A program made the translations under genes and the position numbers. This document shows, in pieces, positions 1 through 10,784 of a stretch of DNA of 64,000 nt. The notes beneath the pieces are model-generated. The model saw nothing but the letters and a program-made list of their open reading frames with translations, ran no database searches and was not told the origin of the DNA. The stretch's first letter is position 1. Each line of letters opens with the position of its first letter. The stretch is from Streptomyces sp. NBC_00353. Lineage in GTDB: Bacteria > Actinomycetota > Actinomycetes > Streptomycetales > Streptomycetaceae. The stretch covers positions 744,001-808,000 of the forward strand of contig NZ_CP107985.1 of NCBI RefSeq assembly GCF_036108815.1, in the 5' to 3' direction.

Positions 1-168
1 CGGACCCGAAGGCCAGAAGCCATTGCGGAGCCACGAAGACGGCGACGGAGGGCCCCCTCGCCGTCCTGGCCTCGACCGGTGCGTCCGGGGCAAGGAGCCA
101 TGGCGACTGACCGGCATCCGGATGGTCGCTCGTCGGCCCTGGCCGGCCAAACGTTTACGGTCGGACGA

Positions 169-2064
169 TCAGGGCGCTGTCGTCACGTCGGACTCGTACA
201 CCAGCCCGACTCGGTGATTGTATTGAATGGTGTACATCTTTTTGCCGCCGGTCACGACGCTGCCGCTGGAGGGGAAGTAGTCGTCGGTGGCCGCGGCCTC
301 ACTGGTCGCGACATACGCCTGGCCGGCGGGGACGCTGTAGAAGCTCAGCGGAGCCTGGGTGGAGGGCGACAGCCCGGCGGGATATTCAGCCTTGTCCGGG
401 TAGCTGCTGCCGTACACCGCTGCGGGTGCATCCCCGGCAGCCTTGACCACGGTCACGCCGCGGGCGGGAGTTGTGTTGCGTCCGTACGGGTTGTGGAACC
501 ACACCTTGGTACCGCTGTACCAAATGGCTGTCCAATCGCCCTGGCGACCTGCGACGACGAACTGTTGCCCTGCCTGCGCAGTGCTGCCCCAGTCGTTGAC
601 CCGGTTGGTCCCGATACCGTCCGTGTGAATGGCCTGGTCGCCGAAGAGCGGGGCGGTGCGGCTGGGTGCTGTGTGCAGGTAGACGAAGTTCGACGGCTGG
701 CGCCGTTCAGTGCATTCGGGCGTGTCACCCGTCGGATCGTCAGTTGGGCAGACCTGCACGGTCTGCTGATTCCGGGCGAAGCTGGGGGTGATGGTGACCG
801 CCGATCCGATCGGCCCGACGCCGTGAATGCCCTCCGCGGGGGCATGGAGAAGACGCATGTACCGCTCCCAGTCCCAGGACGGACCCGGGTCCCAGTGCAT
901 GCCGGAGACGAGGGAAGAATTCGGCCCAGGGACGTTGTCGTGCCCGATGATGTGCTGCCGATCCAGCGGAATGTCGAAACGGTCGGCCAGGTACGCAACG
1001 AGTTCCGCGCTTGTCTCGTACTGGGCCTGGGTGTACCAGGTGCCTCCGGATGCAGCGTAGCCCTCATGCTCGATACCGATCGAATGCATGTTGGTCGAGT
1101 AGTTGCCTGCGTGGAAGGAGAGGTCCTTGGTGGGCACCATTTGGGTCACGGCACCGTCGGACGACCGGATCACGTAGTGCGCTGAACCGCCGCCAGGAGT
1201 CTGGAAGCTATTGATCGCCGACTCGTAGGACGACTCGGTGTCATGGATGACGATGGAATCAATCCGGATGTTGTTGGCGGGCCGGTTGGACACCTGGCCG
1301 TTGGCAGATGCAGCGGGAACGAAGGCGCAGTCGAGTGTTGGCGGGCACTCGGTCTCCGCAGCGGCCATCGCTTTCAGATGAAGCCCGGCCAACTGGCCCG
1401 TGGCCGGCCGGACATCTGCGACGGCGTTCAGCCGGACTTGCTGCCCGTCCTGGGTTGTTTCGCCGACACCCTTCTTGACCGTCGCAAAGACGCGGTCGGC
1501 GAACGCCTTTGCCCCGCGCTCCTGCTCGGAGCCGCCGTAGCGGGCCACAGCGGCATACCACTGACCCGGATCCACCGGCGTGTGCCCGGTCGTGGCCTTT
1601 GCGTAAGAGGCCAGCAGAGCAGCGCCGCCGCGGATGTTGGCGACCTCATTGTCGCGCAGCTTCCCGGCCGGCAATCCGGTCAGCTTCGCCGCCGTCTGGA
1701 GGGTGTGCAGCGAAGGGTCGGCAGCCATCTCCTTCAAATCCCCGCGGCCGGCCGCTCCCGTGTCACCACCGGCCATCATCTCGGGCGTCACATCCGTCAG
1801 ATGCATCGGACCGTAGCCGCCGCTGGTGCTGTGTTCACCGGGGTGTGCTTCCCAGGCCGACTCGTGGTACGCCACACCGAGAAGGACCGACAGGGGAACG
1901 TCGTACTCGGCTGCGGCCTGCTCGAATGCCTGCTGCCGGCCGGCGGTTTGCCTATCCGGTGCGGACGCTTGGGCGAGCAGCGGAACGGCTGTGACGCTCG
2001 CTGCTGCCAGCGCACCTGCCGTGATCGTGAGTGGCAGCCGCCACCGCGGCTTGCGCTTGTGCAC
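169..2064 (-). CDS. Secreted N-acetylmuramoyl-L-alanine amidase (Amidase_2 type)
   Basis: Predicted 631-aa exported enzyme that cleaves the amide bond between MurNAc and L-Ala in peptidoglycan. A GTG start at 2064 has AAGG about 7 bases upstream. Residues 1-33 are a signal peptide (KRKPR, hydrophobic core, AQASA). Residues about 45-200 form a helical lysozyme/transglycosylase-like region with a YHESAW motif. The Amidase_2 domain spans about 265-405, with candidate zinc ligands in VIHDTE (His near 273) and HWDPGP (His near 389). The C-terminal 200 residues look like an SH3-type wall-binding segment. It is monocistronic. The amidase call is strong; the lytic role of the N-terminal region is inference. 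Confidence 0.9.
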   Translation of the reverse strand: MHKRKPRWRLPLTITAGALAAASVTAVPLLAQASAPDRQTAGRQQAFEQAAAEYDVPLSVLLGVAYHESAWEAHPGEHSTSGGYGPMHLTDVTPEMMAGGDTGAAGRGDLKEMAADPSLHTLQTAAKLTGLPAGKLRDNEVANIRGGAALLASYAKATTGHTPVDPGQWYAAVARYGGSEQERGAKAFADRVFATVKKGVGETTQDGQQVRLNAVADVRPATGQLAGLHLKAMAAAETECPPTLDCAFVPAASANGQVSNRPANNIRIDSIVIHDTESSYESAINSFQTPGGGSAHYVIRSSDGAVTQMVPTKDLSFHAGNYSTNMHSIGIEHEGYAASGGTWYTQAQYETSAELVAYLADRFDIPLDRQHIIGHDNVPGPNSSLVSGMHWDPGPSWDWERYMRLLHAPAEGIHGVGPIGSAVTITPSFARNQQTVQVCPTDDPTGDTPECTERRQPSNFVYLHTAPSRTAPLFGDQAIHTDGIGTNRVNDWGSTAQAGQQFVVAGRQGDWTAIWYSGTKVWFHNPYGRNTTPARGVTVVKAAGDAPAAVYGSSYPDKAEYPAGLSPSTQAPLSFYSVPAGQAYVATSEAAATDDYFPSSGSVVTGGKKMYTIQYNHRVGLVYESDVTTAP

Positions 2065-2193
2065 TGCAATACCTTGCTTTCACATGATGGTGATGAACTC
2101 TGAGTAGCCATTAGATGCGCCATGGCATCGCTGGGGGCCGAACTGGGCGCCAGAGCCCTGCTGTTGAATGCCAGCATGCGGACTTTACATGAT

Positions 2194-2205
2194 GTGACGC
2201 GTCAC
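2194..2205. promoter_or_regulatory. Perfect 12-bp palindrome upstream of the amidase gene
   Basis: GTGACGCGTCAC lies about 130 bases upstream of the amidase start. It is self-complementary along its whole length and could be an operator. No regulator can be assigned from sequence. Confidence 0.3.
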
Positions 2206-2580
2206 TTGCCCTGTACAAACAGATCACACTGTCTTGTGGTGGTTGCGCGACTCAAATTCGCGGCGCTGGAGAGCACTGAAAGGCCCTGCGTGACATATCC
2301 CACTCACATAAGATTCACATTGAAACGAAGTTGTGCCATGTCGAGTGGCGGGCAAATCGGCCCTGCCCTGAGGGTGCTCCGACTTCTGACTGGCGGCCGT
2401 TCTGATCAACGTCCGTCGACTGTCGCCGCAATGACGGATTGCGACAGGCATCGGCTCGATGGCGATGCCGGACAGGGTGCGGCTGCCTGTGCGCAAGCAG
2501 TTGCAGCGGTGGCGGTCGACGGCACCTGGGAGCGGAACGGTATCGGCTTGACCACACGGTAACTTCATGGTCTTCCGATC

Positions 2581-2733
2581 GCCTTGGCGTACGACTTCCC
2601 GACCAGCCACGCCAACCGCATCGCCGGCATGGTCGCGTTCTGCAACGAGCACGTCGGCCTGTACGTCGACAGAACGCCGCTGCCGCGCCCCGCCGAGTCG
2701 ACCCCGACTGCGCCGACCACGCCGTCCCAGTAG
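2581..2733 (+). pseudogene. 3' relic of a DUF427-family gene
   Basis: A 50-codon open segment ending in TAG reads ALAYDFPTSHANRIAGMVAF and then CNEHVGLYVD. This resembles the C-terminal end of DUF427 proteins, whose A-W-x-Y-P...A-x-x-I-x-G-x-VAF pattern it keeps. No N-terminal half or start is present in any frame. It is a decayed fragment inside a region without intact genes. Confidence 0.5.
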
Positions 2734-3278
2734 AGCGGCGCGCGCCCCTGAGGACGCCCGCCGGGCTTCCGGCCGACTCAGCCCGTGGTCACCCCACGGA
2801 AACAGTTTCCGATTTATGGCATATGCATTGTCACACACTGTGTGAATCGGGTGTTCGCTCCCCGGGACCAACCTCACGTACTGAGAAGCCCGCAGTTGGT
2901 ACAGGTTCAGCGCGCGGTCTTCCTGCCGCATGTCACGCACTGGCGAGTAGACCGGCCATAGGGGATGAAACGGCCATGCGGTCATGGTCTCCTCGCCATG
3001 CGGAACGCCAAGTCTGCGCCGCTGGCAGGTTCCTGACCTCTGCGTAGAGCACGGCGCGCGATCCTCCGGTGCGCCGTCCTGCCCCGTCCCGGACGTCGAA
3101 GCTCACAGTGCCGACGAGCACACCATTGTCACGAGGCCCACCACAATTCCAACCCTTCACATCCCATTCGTGTGGGCATACGATCACGTCGCCCCGGTGA
3201 CACCCACTGTTCCGGTCGGCACCGTTGGACGGCAGGGGGCAACCGTCCCCTGCCCGAACCCATCGCAGGGACACACTG
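2734..3278. other. Region without a recognisable gene
   Basis: About 545 bases between the DUF427 relic and the peptidase start. Short ORFs here match no family I know. The last 100 bases should hold the peptidase promoter. Confidence 0.4.
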
Positions 3279-6200
3279 TTGAAACCACACGACAGACGCT
3301 GGAGCGTGCCGGTCATCGCCGCCGCTTCGGTATTCGCACTGACGAGCCCGTTCAGCGCGCAGGCAGCGGCCTCCTCCAAGGCCCCGGCTCCGCCGTCCGC
3401 GGCCACCGCGGACCACGTACCCGCCGGCGAACACACCGTCACACTGATTACCGGTGACGTGGTCACCACCCGTCAGAGCCCCGGCGCCGACGGCAAGCCC
3501 GGGGGCAGCGTCACCGTCCGCGGTGCCGACGGACTGCCGGCGCGGACCCGCATCATGACGTCGGGCGACGACCTCTACGTCTACCCCGAGTCCGCCCTTC
3601 CCTTCCTGGCCCAGGGCACGCTGGACCGGCAGTTGTTCAACATCTCGGACCTGATCGCGGACGGATACGACGACGCGCACCGCGACCGGCTGCCGCTGAT
3701 CGTCTCGTACACACAGCCCGGCGCCGCACGCCGCTCGTCCGCCGTCCCCGAGGGCGCGGCCCGGGTGCGGAACCTGGACAGCATCCAGGGCGCCGCTCTG
3801 ACCGCGGACCACTCCCGCGCGGACGACTTCTGGAAGTCCGTGGCCGGGGCGGCGGCGAACGACGGCGCCCGGACCCAGAACACCCGGCCGTCCTTCGGCG
3901 GCGGCATCTCGCACATCTGGCTCGACGCTCCCATCCACGCCGACCTCGCCGACAGCACCGCGCAGATCGGCGCCCCGCAGGTCTGGCAGGGCGGCGATAC
4001 CGGGCAGGGCGTGGACGTCGCCGTCCTCGACACCGGCGTCGACGCCGGCCATCCGGACCTGGCGGACCGCATCGCGACCCGCCAGAGCTTCGTACCGGAC
4101 GAGAACACCGACGACCACGCCGGACACGGCACCCACGTCGCGTCCATCATCGCCGGAACCGGTGCGGCTTCCGGCGGCAAGGAGAAGGGCGTCGCCCCGG
4201 GCGCCCGGCTGCGCATCGGCAAGGTGCTGGACAACCACGGGAGCGGACAGATCTCCTACGCCCTGGCCGGCATGGAGTGGGCGGCCGTCGACCAGCACGC
4301 CAAGATCATCAACATGAGCCTCGGTACCAGCCAGGTGTCCGACGGAACCGACCCGATGAGCCTGGCCGTCGACCGGCTGAGCGGCCAGACCGGTGCACTC
4401 TTCGTGGTCGCCGCGGGCAACTTCGGGGAGGATCCGAGCACCATCGTCGCGCCGGGAGCGGCCACCTCGGCGCTGACCGTGGGCGCGGTCGACTCCACCG
4501 ACGCGCTCGCCTCGTTCTCCAGCAGGGGCCCGCGTATCGACGGCGCGCTGAAGCCGGAGATCACCGCCCCCGGAGTGGACATCCTGGCGGCCAACTCCCA
4601 GTTCATCGGCAACGACCAGGGCGCCTACCAGTCCATGAGCGGCACGTCGATGGCCACACCGCACGTCGCGGGCGCCGCCGCCCTGCTCGCCGCGGCCCAT
4701 CCGGACCTCACCGGGAGCCAGTTGAAGGACCTGCTGGCCAGCAGTTCCCGGAAGACCCCGACGTACGACGCCTTCGAGGCCGGGAGCGGCCGGCTGGACG
4801 TCGCCGCGGCAGCGCAGGCCGGAGTCTTCGCCTCGGCGACCGCCTTCGCAGCCCAGTACAAGGGCGGTGCCCTCCAGCGCCCGGTGACCTACACCAACGT
4901 CACCGACGCGCCGGTCGCGCTCTCGCTGTCCGTCGACGCGGCGCACGCCCCGTCCGGGATGTTCCGCCTGTCGGCCTCCCAGGTGGTCGTCCCCGCGCAC
5001 GGCTCCGCCAAGGTCACGGTAACGATCGACGGCTCGGCGGGCACCGCCAAGGAGCACTACTCGGGCCAGGTGCTCGCGACGGACACGGCCGGCAGGGCCG
5101 TGGCGCACACCGCCGTCTCCCTCGGCTTCGCGACGATGCACAAGCTGACCCTGACGTTCAAGGACTCCGAGGGCAATCCCACGTCCGGCGAGGCCTTGCT
5201 GATCAAGGCAGGGAGCAAGGACCCCGTCCCGGTCGGCGTCGGCCCCTCGGGCACCGAGGAGATCTTCGTGCCCGACGACGTGTACTCGGCCCTGTCCTAC
5301 CAGGAGGTCCAGGGCGTCCACGGCCCGCACTCCAGAGGCCTGGCCCTGCTCGGCGACCCCGACGTGCTCGTGGACCGGGACATGACCGTCACGTTCGACG
5401 CCTCCAAGGCCAAGCGCATCGACATGACCACCCCGCAGCGGAGCGACGTGACGTTCCAGAAGCTGGGCTACAACCGCGTCATGAACGGCGTCAGGTCGGG
5501 TCTGTCCGCCGAGAGCGTGTACTACGACAGCATCTGGGCGCAGCCGACCACCCACAAGGTCACCCACGGGGACTTCGAGCTGACCGCCCGTTGGCGCGGC
5601 GAGAAGCCGGCACTGGCCGTCTCCACCAGCACGACCGAGTTCACCGGCATACTGCGCCAGGAGGGCATCACGCCGTTGGCCAGGGGCACCTACAAGTTGC
5701 CGCTGGTCTTCGCCGGCCAGGGGTCGAGTGCGGACTACGCCGACCTCGACGCGCACGGCACGGCCGTGGTGGTCCGCCACAGCGATGACGTCAGCGACGT
5801 GGACCAGGCGGCCAACGCGATCGCCGCGGGCGCGAAGCTCATGCTGGTGGTGGAGAACGGCTACGGCCGCCCGGTGCGCTCCTACGCGCCGCTTGGTCAG
5901 CGGCCCGTCGCACTCGACGTCGGCCTGCTGGGCACCGAGGAGGGCGAGAAGCTGATCCGGCAGGCCGAGGACGGCGGGGCCGGGATCACCGTGGACTCCG
6001 AGACCGCGAGCCCGTACGTGTACGACCTCGCGCACGGCTGGCACAACGAGATCCCGTCGAAGATGACGGTCAAGGGAGACACGAAGAACCTCGCCCGGAT
6101 CGACGTCACCTTCGCGAGCCCGAAGCCGGACGTTGCCGGTAGCGAGTTCCGCTTCGAATGGCTCGACGGCGTCGACTGGTCCTCCGGTCCCCTCATGCCG

Positions 6201-7001
6201 GAGCCCGCAAACGGGAAGCGGACCGACTGGGTGTCCACCGACGGTGTCCGCTGGCACCAGGAGGCGTTCGCCGAGTCCATCGGGTTCGAGGAGGGAGCGA
6301 AGACCGCCTACCGGGCCGACAGCAGGCAGTCCGAGGAGTGGTTCAAGCCGATTCAACGCCCGTTCCTGAACGACGCCTTCTTCAACAACCTGCCGCCCAC
6401 CCGCAACGGCAGCCTCCTGTACATCGACATCCCGGCCTGGGGCAGCAGCAACCACGTCGGGTGGAACCAGGACCCGGCCGGAACCCAGCAGCAGACGCTG
6501 TACCAGGGCACCACCCAGCTGGGTCAGGGGAACTTCACGAACGTCCGGGGCAACGCGCCCAGCCGCGGCAGGCTGCCGTACAAACTGGTCGTCACCGGTG
6601 AACGGGACGTGGCCTACACCCCGTACTCCTCGCGCACACGCACCGAGTGGGACTTCACGTCGGCGCAGCCGACCGATGCCGCCACCGTGGTGCTGCCGCT
6701 GGTGCAGCTCGACTACCGGATCGGCACCGACGCGGCAGGGCGTGCCGGGCGGCACGACACCCTGTCCGTCACCGCCGCCCACCTGCCGGGCGCCAGCCTT
6801 ACCGGCAAGCTCGGCGCGGTCGGCCTGGAGCTGTCCTACGACGACGGCCGGACCTGGCACAAGGCCGTCTGCGGCAGCGACGGGCGGTTCCGCCTGGACG
6901 CCCCGAACAAGGCGTCGTTCGTGTCGCTGAGGGCGAGCGCCAAGGACTCGGCGGGCAACGCGATTCACCAGACGGTGATCAGGGCGTTCGGCCTGAGGTG
7001 A
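3279..7001 (+). CDS. Secreted subtilisin-family (S8) serine peptidase, multidomain
   Basis: A 1240-aa exported protease. I choose the TTG at 3279 because GCAGGGA lies 7 bases upstream and a signal peptide follows at once (KPHDRRW, hydrophobic stretch, AQAAA). A longer in-frame ATG at 3225 would put the signal inside the protein. After a pro-region of about 230 residues comes the S8 domain with the catalytic triad Asp251 (AVLDTGVD), His283 (HGTHVA) and Ser457 (GTSMATPH). An AAGN oxyanion-type Asn lies between them. The remaining 700 residues are beta-rich, with a PA-like segment near 810-870 and an Ig-like C-terminal end. This is the architecture of large Streptomyces secreted subtilases. A strong double hairpin follows the stop. 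Confidence 0.92.
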   Translation: MKPHDRRWSVPVIAAASVFALTSPFSAQAAASSKAPAPPSAATADHVPAGEHTVTLITGDVVTTRQSPGADGKPGGSVTVRGADGLPARTRIMTSGDDLYVYPESALPFLAQGTLDRQLFNISDLIADGYDDAHRDRLPLIVSYTQPGAARRSSAVPEGAARVRNLDSIQGAALTADHSRADDFWKSVAGAAANDGARTQNTRPSFGGGISHIWLDAPIHADLADSTAQIGAPQVWQGGDTGQGVDVAVLDTGVDAGHPDLADRIATRQSFVPDENTDDHAGHGTHVASIIAGTGAASGGKEKGVAPGARLRIGKVLDNHGSGQISYALAGMEWAAVDQHAKIINMSLGTSQVSDGTDPMSLAVDRLSGQTGALFVVAAGNFGEDPSTIVAPGAATSALTVGAVDSTDALASFSSRGPRIDGALKPEITAPGVDILAANSQFIGNDQGAYQSMSGTSMATPHVAGAAALLAAAHPDLTGSQLKDLLASSSRKTPTYDAFEAGSGRLDVAAAAQAGVFASATAFAAQYKGGALQRPVTYTNVTDAPVALSLSVDAAHAPSGMFRLSASQVVVPAHGSAKVTVTIDGSAGTAKEHYSGQVLATDTAGRAVAHTAVSLGFATMHKLTLTFKDSEGNPTSGEALLIKAGSKDPVPVGVGPSGTEEIFVPDDVYSALSYQEVQGVHGPHSRGLALLGDPDVLVDRDMTVTFDASKAKRIDMTTPQRSDVTFQKLGYNRVMNGVRSGLSAESVYYDSIWAQPTTHKVTHGDFELTARWRGEKPALAVSTSTTEFTGILRQEGITPLARGTYKLPLVFAGQGSSADYADLDAHGTAVVVRHSDDVSDVDQAANAIAAGAKLMLVVENGYGRPVRSYAPLGQRPVALDVGLLGTEEGEKLIRQAEDGGAGITVDSETASPYVYDLAHGWHNEIPSKMTVKGDTKNLARIDVTFASPKPDVAGSEFRFEWLDGVDWSSGPLMPEPANGKRTDWVSTDGVRWHQEAFAESIGFEEGAKTAYRADSRQSEEWFKPIQRPFLNDAFFNNLPPTRNGSLLYIDIPAWGSSNHVGWNQDPAGTQQQTLYQGTTQLGQGNFTNVRGNAPSRGRLPYKLVVTGERDVAYTPYSSRTRTEWDFTSAQPTDAATVVLPLVQLDYRIGTDAAGRAGRHDTLSVTAAHLPGASLTGKLGAVGLELSYDDGRTWHKAVCGSDGRFRLDAPNKASFVSLRASAKDSAGNAIHQTVIRAFGLR

Positions 7002-7040
7002 GGTAGGGCGCGGTCCAGGGCCCGCAGAACAGGCAGGCAG

Positions 7041-7098
7041 TCCGTCCGCGGTGGTCGTCCCACCGCGGACGGAACCTCCCCCGGGCTTCCGGGGGAGG
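7041..7098 (+). terminator. Tandem hairpin terminator after the S8 peptidase
   Basis: The first hairpin has a perfect 14-bp stem (7041-7054 with 7060-7073, 5-base loop). A second follows directly with a 10-bp stem (7075-7084 with 7089-7098, 4-base loop). There is no U-tract, as is usual in Streptomyces. Confidence 0.75.
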
Positions 7099-7225
7099 GT
7101 GCCTCTGTGCCCTTCGTCAAGTCTGCGGGGGCATGCGGGGGTCGCTTCCGAGGTGTGTGAAGCGTAGAAGGGCGGCCCGGTCCGTGGTCGTGGTGAAGCC
7201 TCTGCAACGGGGTGGAGCGAAGGGG

Positions 7226-7315
7226 CGGGTCGTTGGCGAACCTGTTCCTGCACTACGCGTCCGACTTCTGGATGGACCGGGAGTTCCCCACCATCAGGTT
7301 CGAGCCGCTGCGCTC
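7226..7315 (+). pseudogene. Relic of a group II intron reverse transcriptase
   Basis: A short reading GSLANLFLHYASDFWMDREF followed by PTIRFE matches the conserved RT core of bacterial group II intron proteins (SPLLANLFLHYAFDxWMxREFP). The upstream and downstream RT, maturase and endonuclease parts are absent. It shows that a retroelement once sat here. Confidence 0.6.
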
Positions 7316-7741
7316 TACTCGCCGGTTTGTCCCTTCGTGGGCCACGTACCGCTGGGCGGCTGTCACACCTTCCGCAGCCGTTCGGTCAATGCGGGTGGTG
7401 GAAGCCCTCGCAGCGAGGAAGGGAGCACGCAGACCACCGATGCATCCACACGACAACTGCTCACGCTTTCCTTGGTCGGCAGGGCCGGCCTCAAAGCATG
7501 CGCATCCCAGGTCCCAGCTGTCGCCCATGGCCGTCCGAAGGCCGCCGTCTGTGTGTCCTGTCCGGCGCGCATCCAGGCTCCCGCACCGCGGATGGTGCTG
7601 ATATTTGGGTGGCGCGCATCCCGTTCGCGGTACCGATTGCAGGCCGCCCCGGCAAGGAATGGCCCCACCGCACGGTGCTCTTCGCCCGTCCGTACCCACC
7701 CCGGTTTCGTACGACTCCCGGCTTGAGCCGCAGAAAGACGC

Positions 7742-8044
7742 ATGATGCGACGACATGACCATGGCGAACACTCCGACCCTGTCGCTGCCAGTGTGTCTCT
7801 GGCAACCGAGGCCGCCCTGCTCGAGGCCCGTCTCCACATACTCCAAGAGGCAATTGACACTGTCGACGCACGCATCACGGAAGCCTCCGACGCGCTGCGC
7901 CTGCTGCGCCGCGCACCCGCCGCCTCCGCCGGAGCTACAGACAGTGATGCTCACTGCGGATCACCTGGCCGAAAGGGCACCGGCGGTCTCACAGACGACG
8001 CGTGCGGGGAGCGGCCAAAACGTTACATGTCCTGCTGGCCGTGA
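7742..8044 (+). CDS. Small hypothetical protein with N-terminal coiled coil
   Basis: Possible 100-aa protein. Residues 15-55 form a heptad-like helix (ATEAALLEARLHILQEAI). The spacing resembles the N-terminal helix of the intact protein at 8496, so this may be a truncated relative. The tail after residue 60 is low-complexity and looks random. No clear ribosome binding site is visible. It may be a decayed gene. Confidence 0.3.
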   Translation: MMRRHDHGEHSDPVAASVSLATEAALLEARLHILQEAIDTVDARITEASDALRLLRRAPAASAGATDSDAHCGSPGRKGTGGLTDDACGERPKRYMSCWP

Positions 8045-8495
8045 AGGGGCCGGCCGGCAGCAGGACTCGGCCCCCGAGACCAGTATCGGCGTGGCCCGCC
8101 CCCCAGTTTTGGGGGCAGCGTTGCCAGGACGGCGGGCCGAGGACCGTCAGATCGCTGACAGCGAGTGTTTTCCTGTCCATTGCGTTTGCCACGAACAGTG
8201 GCAATAATTGGTGGCATACCGTCTAGTGCGTGCCGGATGATCCTCAGTTTCCCCGGTGACCCGGCCGTTCCTGTCGCTTCTGGGGCAACCTTCCGGCGGC
8301 ACGTATTGCCCTGTCTCATGCCCCCATCATCAGTGAGATGAGTCTCCTACCGAACCCTTGGGACCCGTCCGGGACATCTACATCCCGGAGGAGTCACTGC
8401 ATATGATGTCGTGGTTACCCATTTCCGCGTCCAGACCGAGCGGCACCGTTGGTGTGCCGGGGCGCGGCATGAAGGGTTGAGGATGAGAGGAACAC
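8045..8495. other. Region without a recognisable gene
   Basis: About 450 bases with no recognisable coding segment. The last 30 bases carry the ribosome binding site of the next gene. Confidence 0.4.
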
Positions 8496-9086
8496 ATGGT
8501 CTCTGTAACTCACGCGGCGCATGACATTGAGATCACCGCTGAGAGCCTTCAAGAGGACCTCGCTCGCCTGCAGGTCCAGAAGCAGGCGCTGGAAAGAGAA
8601 CTGGCTGCGGTCGTGGCGCATCTCGGCTCGGTGCAGCGGGCCCTCAGTGCTCTTGAGACCCTGATGCTCAACCCAGTCACTGCGGCCTCGACGGGCACGG
8701 CCGGGGCTGCCAACCCGGAACGGGGGCAGGTTGCGACCCCCATCGCACCGCAAACAGACGGTGCCTCCTCCGGGCTTGCAAACGTCACGACGAAGTCCGC
8801 GGTGCGGGCTCAGAATCCGGCGAGCGGCAAGGACGCCGAACGTCCCGCTGCCGCCGGCACCGACTCGGACGGGCACAAGAAGTACGGCCAGCTCACCGAG
8901 CAGATCATGGAGTACTTCGCCGAAGTCGGTGATGCCGACGTCCGGGCCCGTGATGTTGCCGCGGCTCTCGGTCGTGACTCCGACAGCGGAAGCATCAACG
9001 GCGTCCGCAGCACACTCGACCGTCTTGTCGGTGCGTCCCGTGTCCAGCGGATCGGCCGAGGCCTTTACCGCGCCAAGCGTTCCTAG
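8496..9086 (+). CDS. Hypothetical protein: coiled coil plus winged-helix domain
   Basis: A 196-aa cytoplasmic protein starting at ATG 8496, with AGAGG 6 bases upstream. Residues 12-55 are a strong coiled coil (heptads around LQEDLARLQVQKQALERELA). Residues 60-120 are a Pro/Ala/Thr-rich linker. Residues 125-196 look like a winged helix (LTEQIMEYFAEVGDADVRAR followed by DVAAALG and RIGRGLYR), the pattern of small DNA-binding HTH domains with a C-terminal wing. A role as a dimeric DNA-binding protein is inference; I do not recognise a named family. It stands alone between relics. Confidence 0.7.
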   Translation: MVSVTHAAHDIEITAESLQEDLARLQVQKQALERELAAVVAHLGSVQRALSALETLMLNPVTAASTGTAGAANPERGQVATPIAPQTDGASSGLANVTTKSAVRAQNPASGKDAERPAAAGTDSDGHKKYGQLTEQIMEYFAEVGDADVRARDVAAALGRDSDSGSINGVRSTLDRLVGASRVQRIGRGLYRAKRS

Positions 9087-9367
9087 GCGTACCCTCCTGG
9101 GCGGTGCACGGACGCAGACGGCAAACGGTCCTCGCTGCAGAGTGTGGATGTGCGGCATCCGAGACGGTGATGAGCACACCATTGCGCGTGTGGCATCGAC
9201 GCGTGGCTCGGTCGTTGCGGCTGTCTCCTTTTCGCACCGTCTGCTGCCGGTTGCGAGGAGGAGGGCCTGGCCTGTGCGGAGGCGGCGGGCAGGAGTACAG
9301 GTCGTACGCCCTCTGAAACATCCAGCGGCCGGCAGCTTGCCGACGTGTTGCACAGTCCGGGCCGCTG
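9087..9367. other. Region without a recognisable gene
   Basis: About 280 bases after the winged-helix gene in which I see no feature. Confidence 0.35.
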
Positions 9368-9745
9368 ACCGCTTCGATCGGGGCCAGCTTGTTGAGCGGC
9401 CGGAAGGGATCGCGGCGAAGGCCCCCACGTCTACAGGGAGCCCGCCGAGCAGCGACGCTTCAACCGCTGGCTGCAGGCCCCGGAGCCCCTCCCCCAGGCG
9501 GCATGCTGACCGAACCCCGGTTCACGACCTGGGCGCAGACCATGACCGAGGTGATCGCGAATCCCGACTTCCTCACCTGCCGCCTGCGCGAGTGGACCCT
9601 GCTCAGAACCATCACCCTGGGCGAGCCGTGCACCGGCAAGGAGCTCACCAGCGCATTCGACTCGTTCCAACATATGGCCGCGACCACACAGATCGTGACC
9701 TCGTCCAAGCCTCGGGCGGAGCGAACGGTGCAATGGTTCGGTGCG
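9368..9745 (+). pseudogene. Frameshifted relic of an unidentified gene
   Basis: Three consecutive readings in changing frames seem to belong to one lost protein: DRFDRGQLVERPEGIAAKA, then (after a one-base slip near 9425) HVYREPAEQRRFNRWLQ to a TGA at 9507, then from 9503 TEPRFTTWAQTMTEVIANPD and CRLREWTLLRTITLGEP. The composition is protein-like. I do not recognise the family. The C-terminal end dissolves after about 9745. Confidence 0.35.
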
Positions 9746-9833
9746 CACGGGGCCGGAACGACCGGGACCGCTGGCATCGAAATGCCGCCCCCACACCGTG
9801 ATGGGCCGGGCTTCACGGATCGCGAAGCCGCTT

Positions 9834-10780
<947 letters not shown>

Positions 10781-10784
<4 letters not shown>

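Noticed and set aside
2224..2985. 253-codon minus-strand frame between amidase and peptidase
   Set aside because: No recognisable motif or good start; it overlaps the DUF427 relic, which is better supported on the plus strand.
3129..7253. 1374-codon open frame on the minus strand opposite the S8 peptidase
   Set aside because: It is an antisense shadow caused by GC-biased third positions. The plus strand has signal peptide, triad and SD; the minus frame has no domain and an Arg/Val/Gly-rich random composition.
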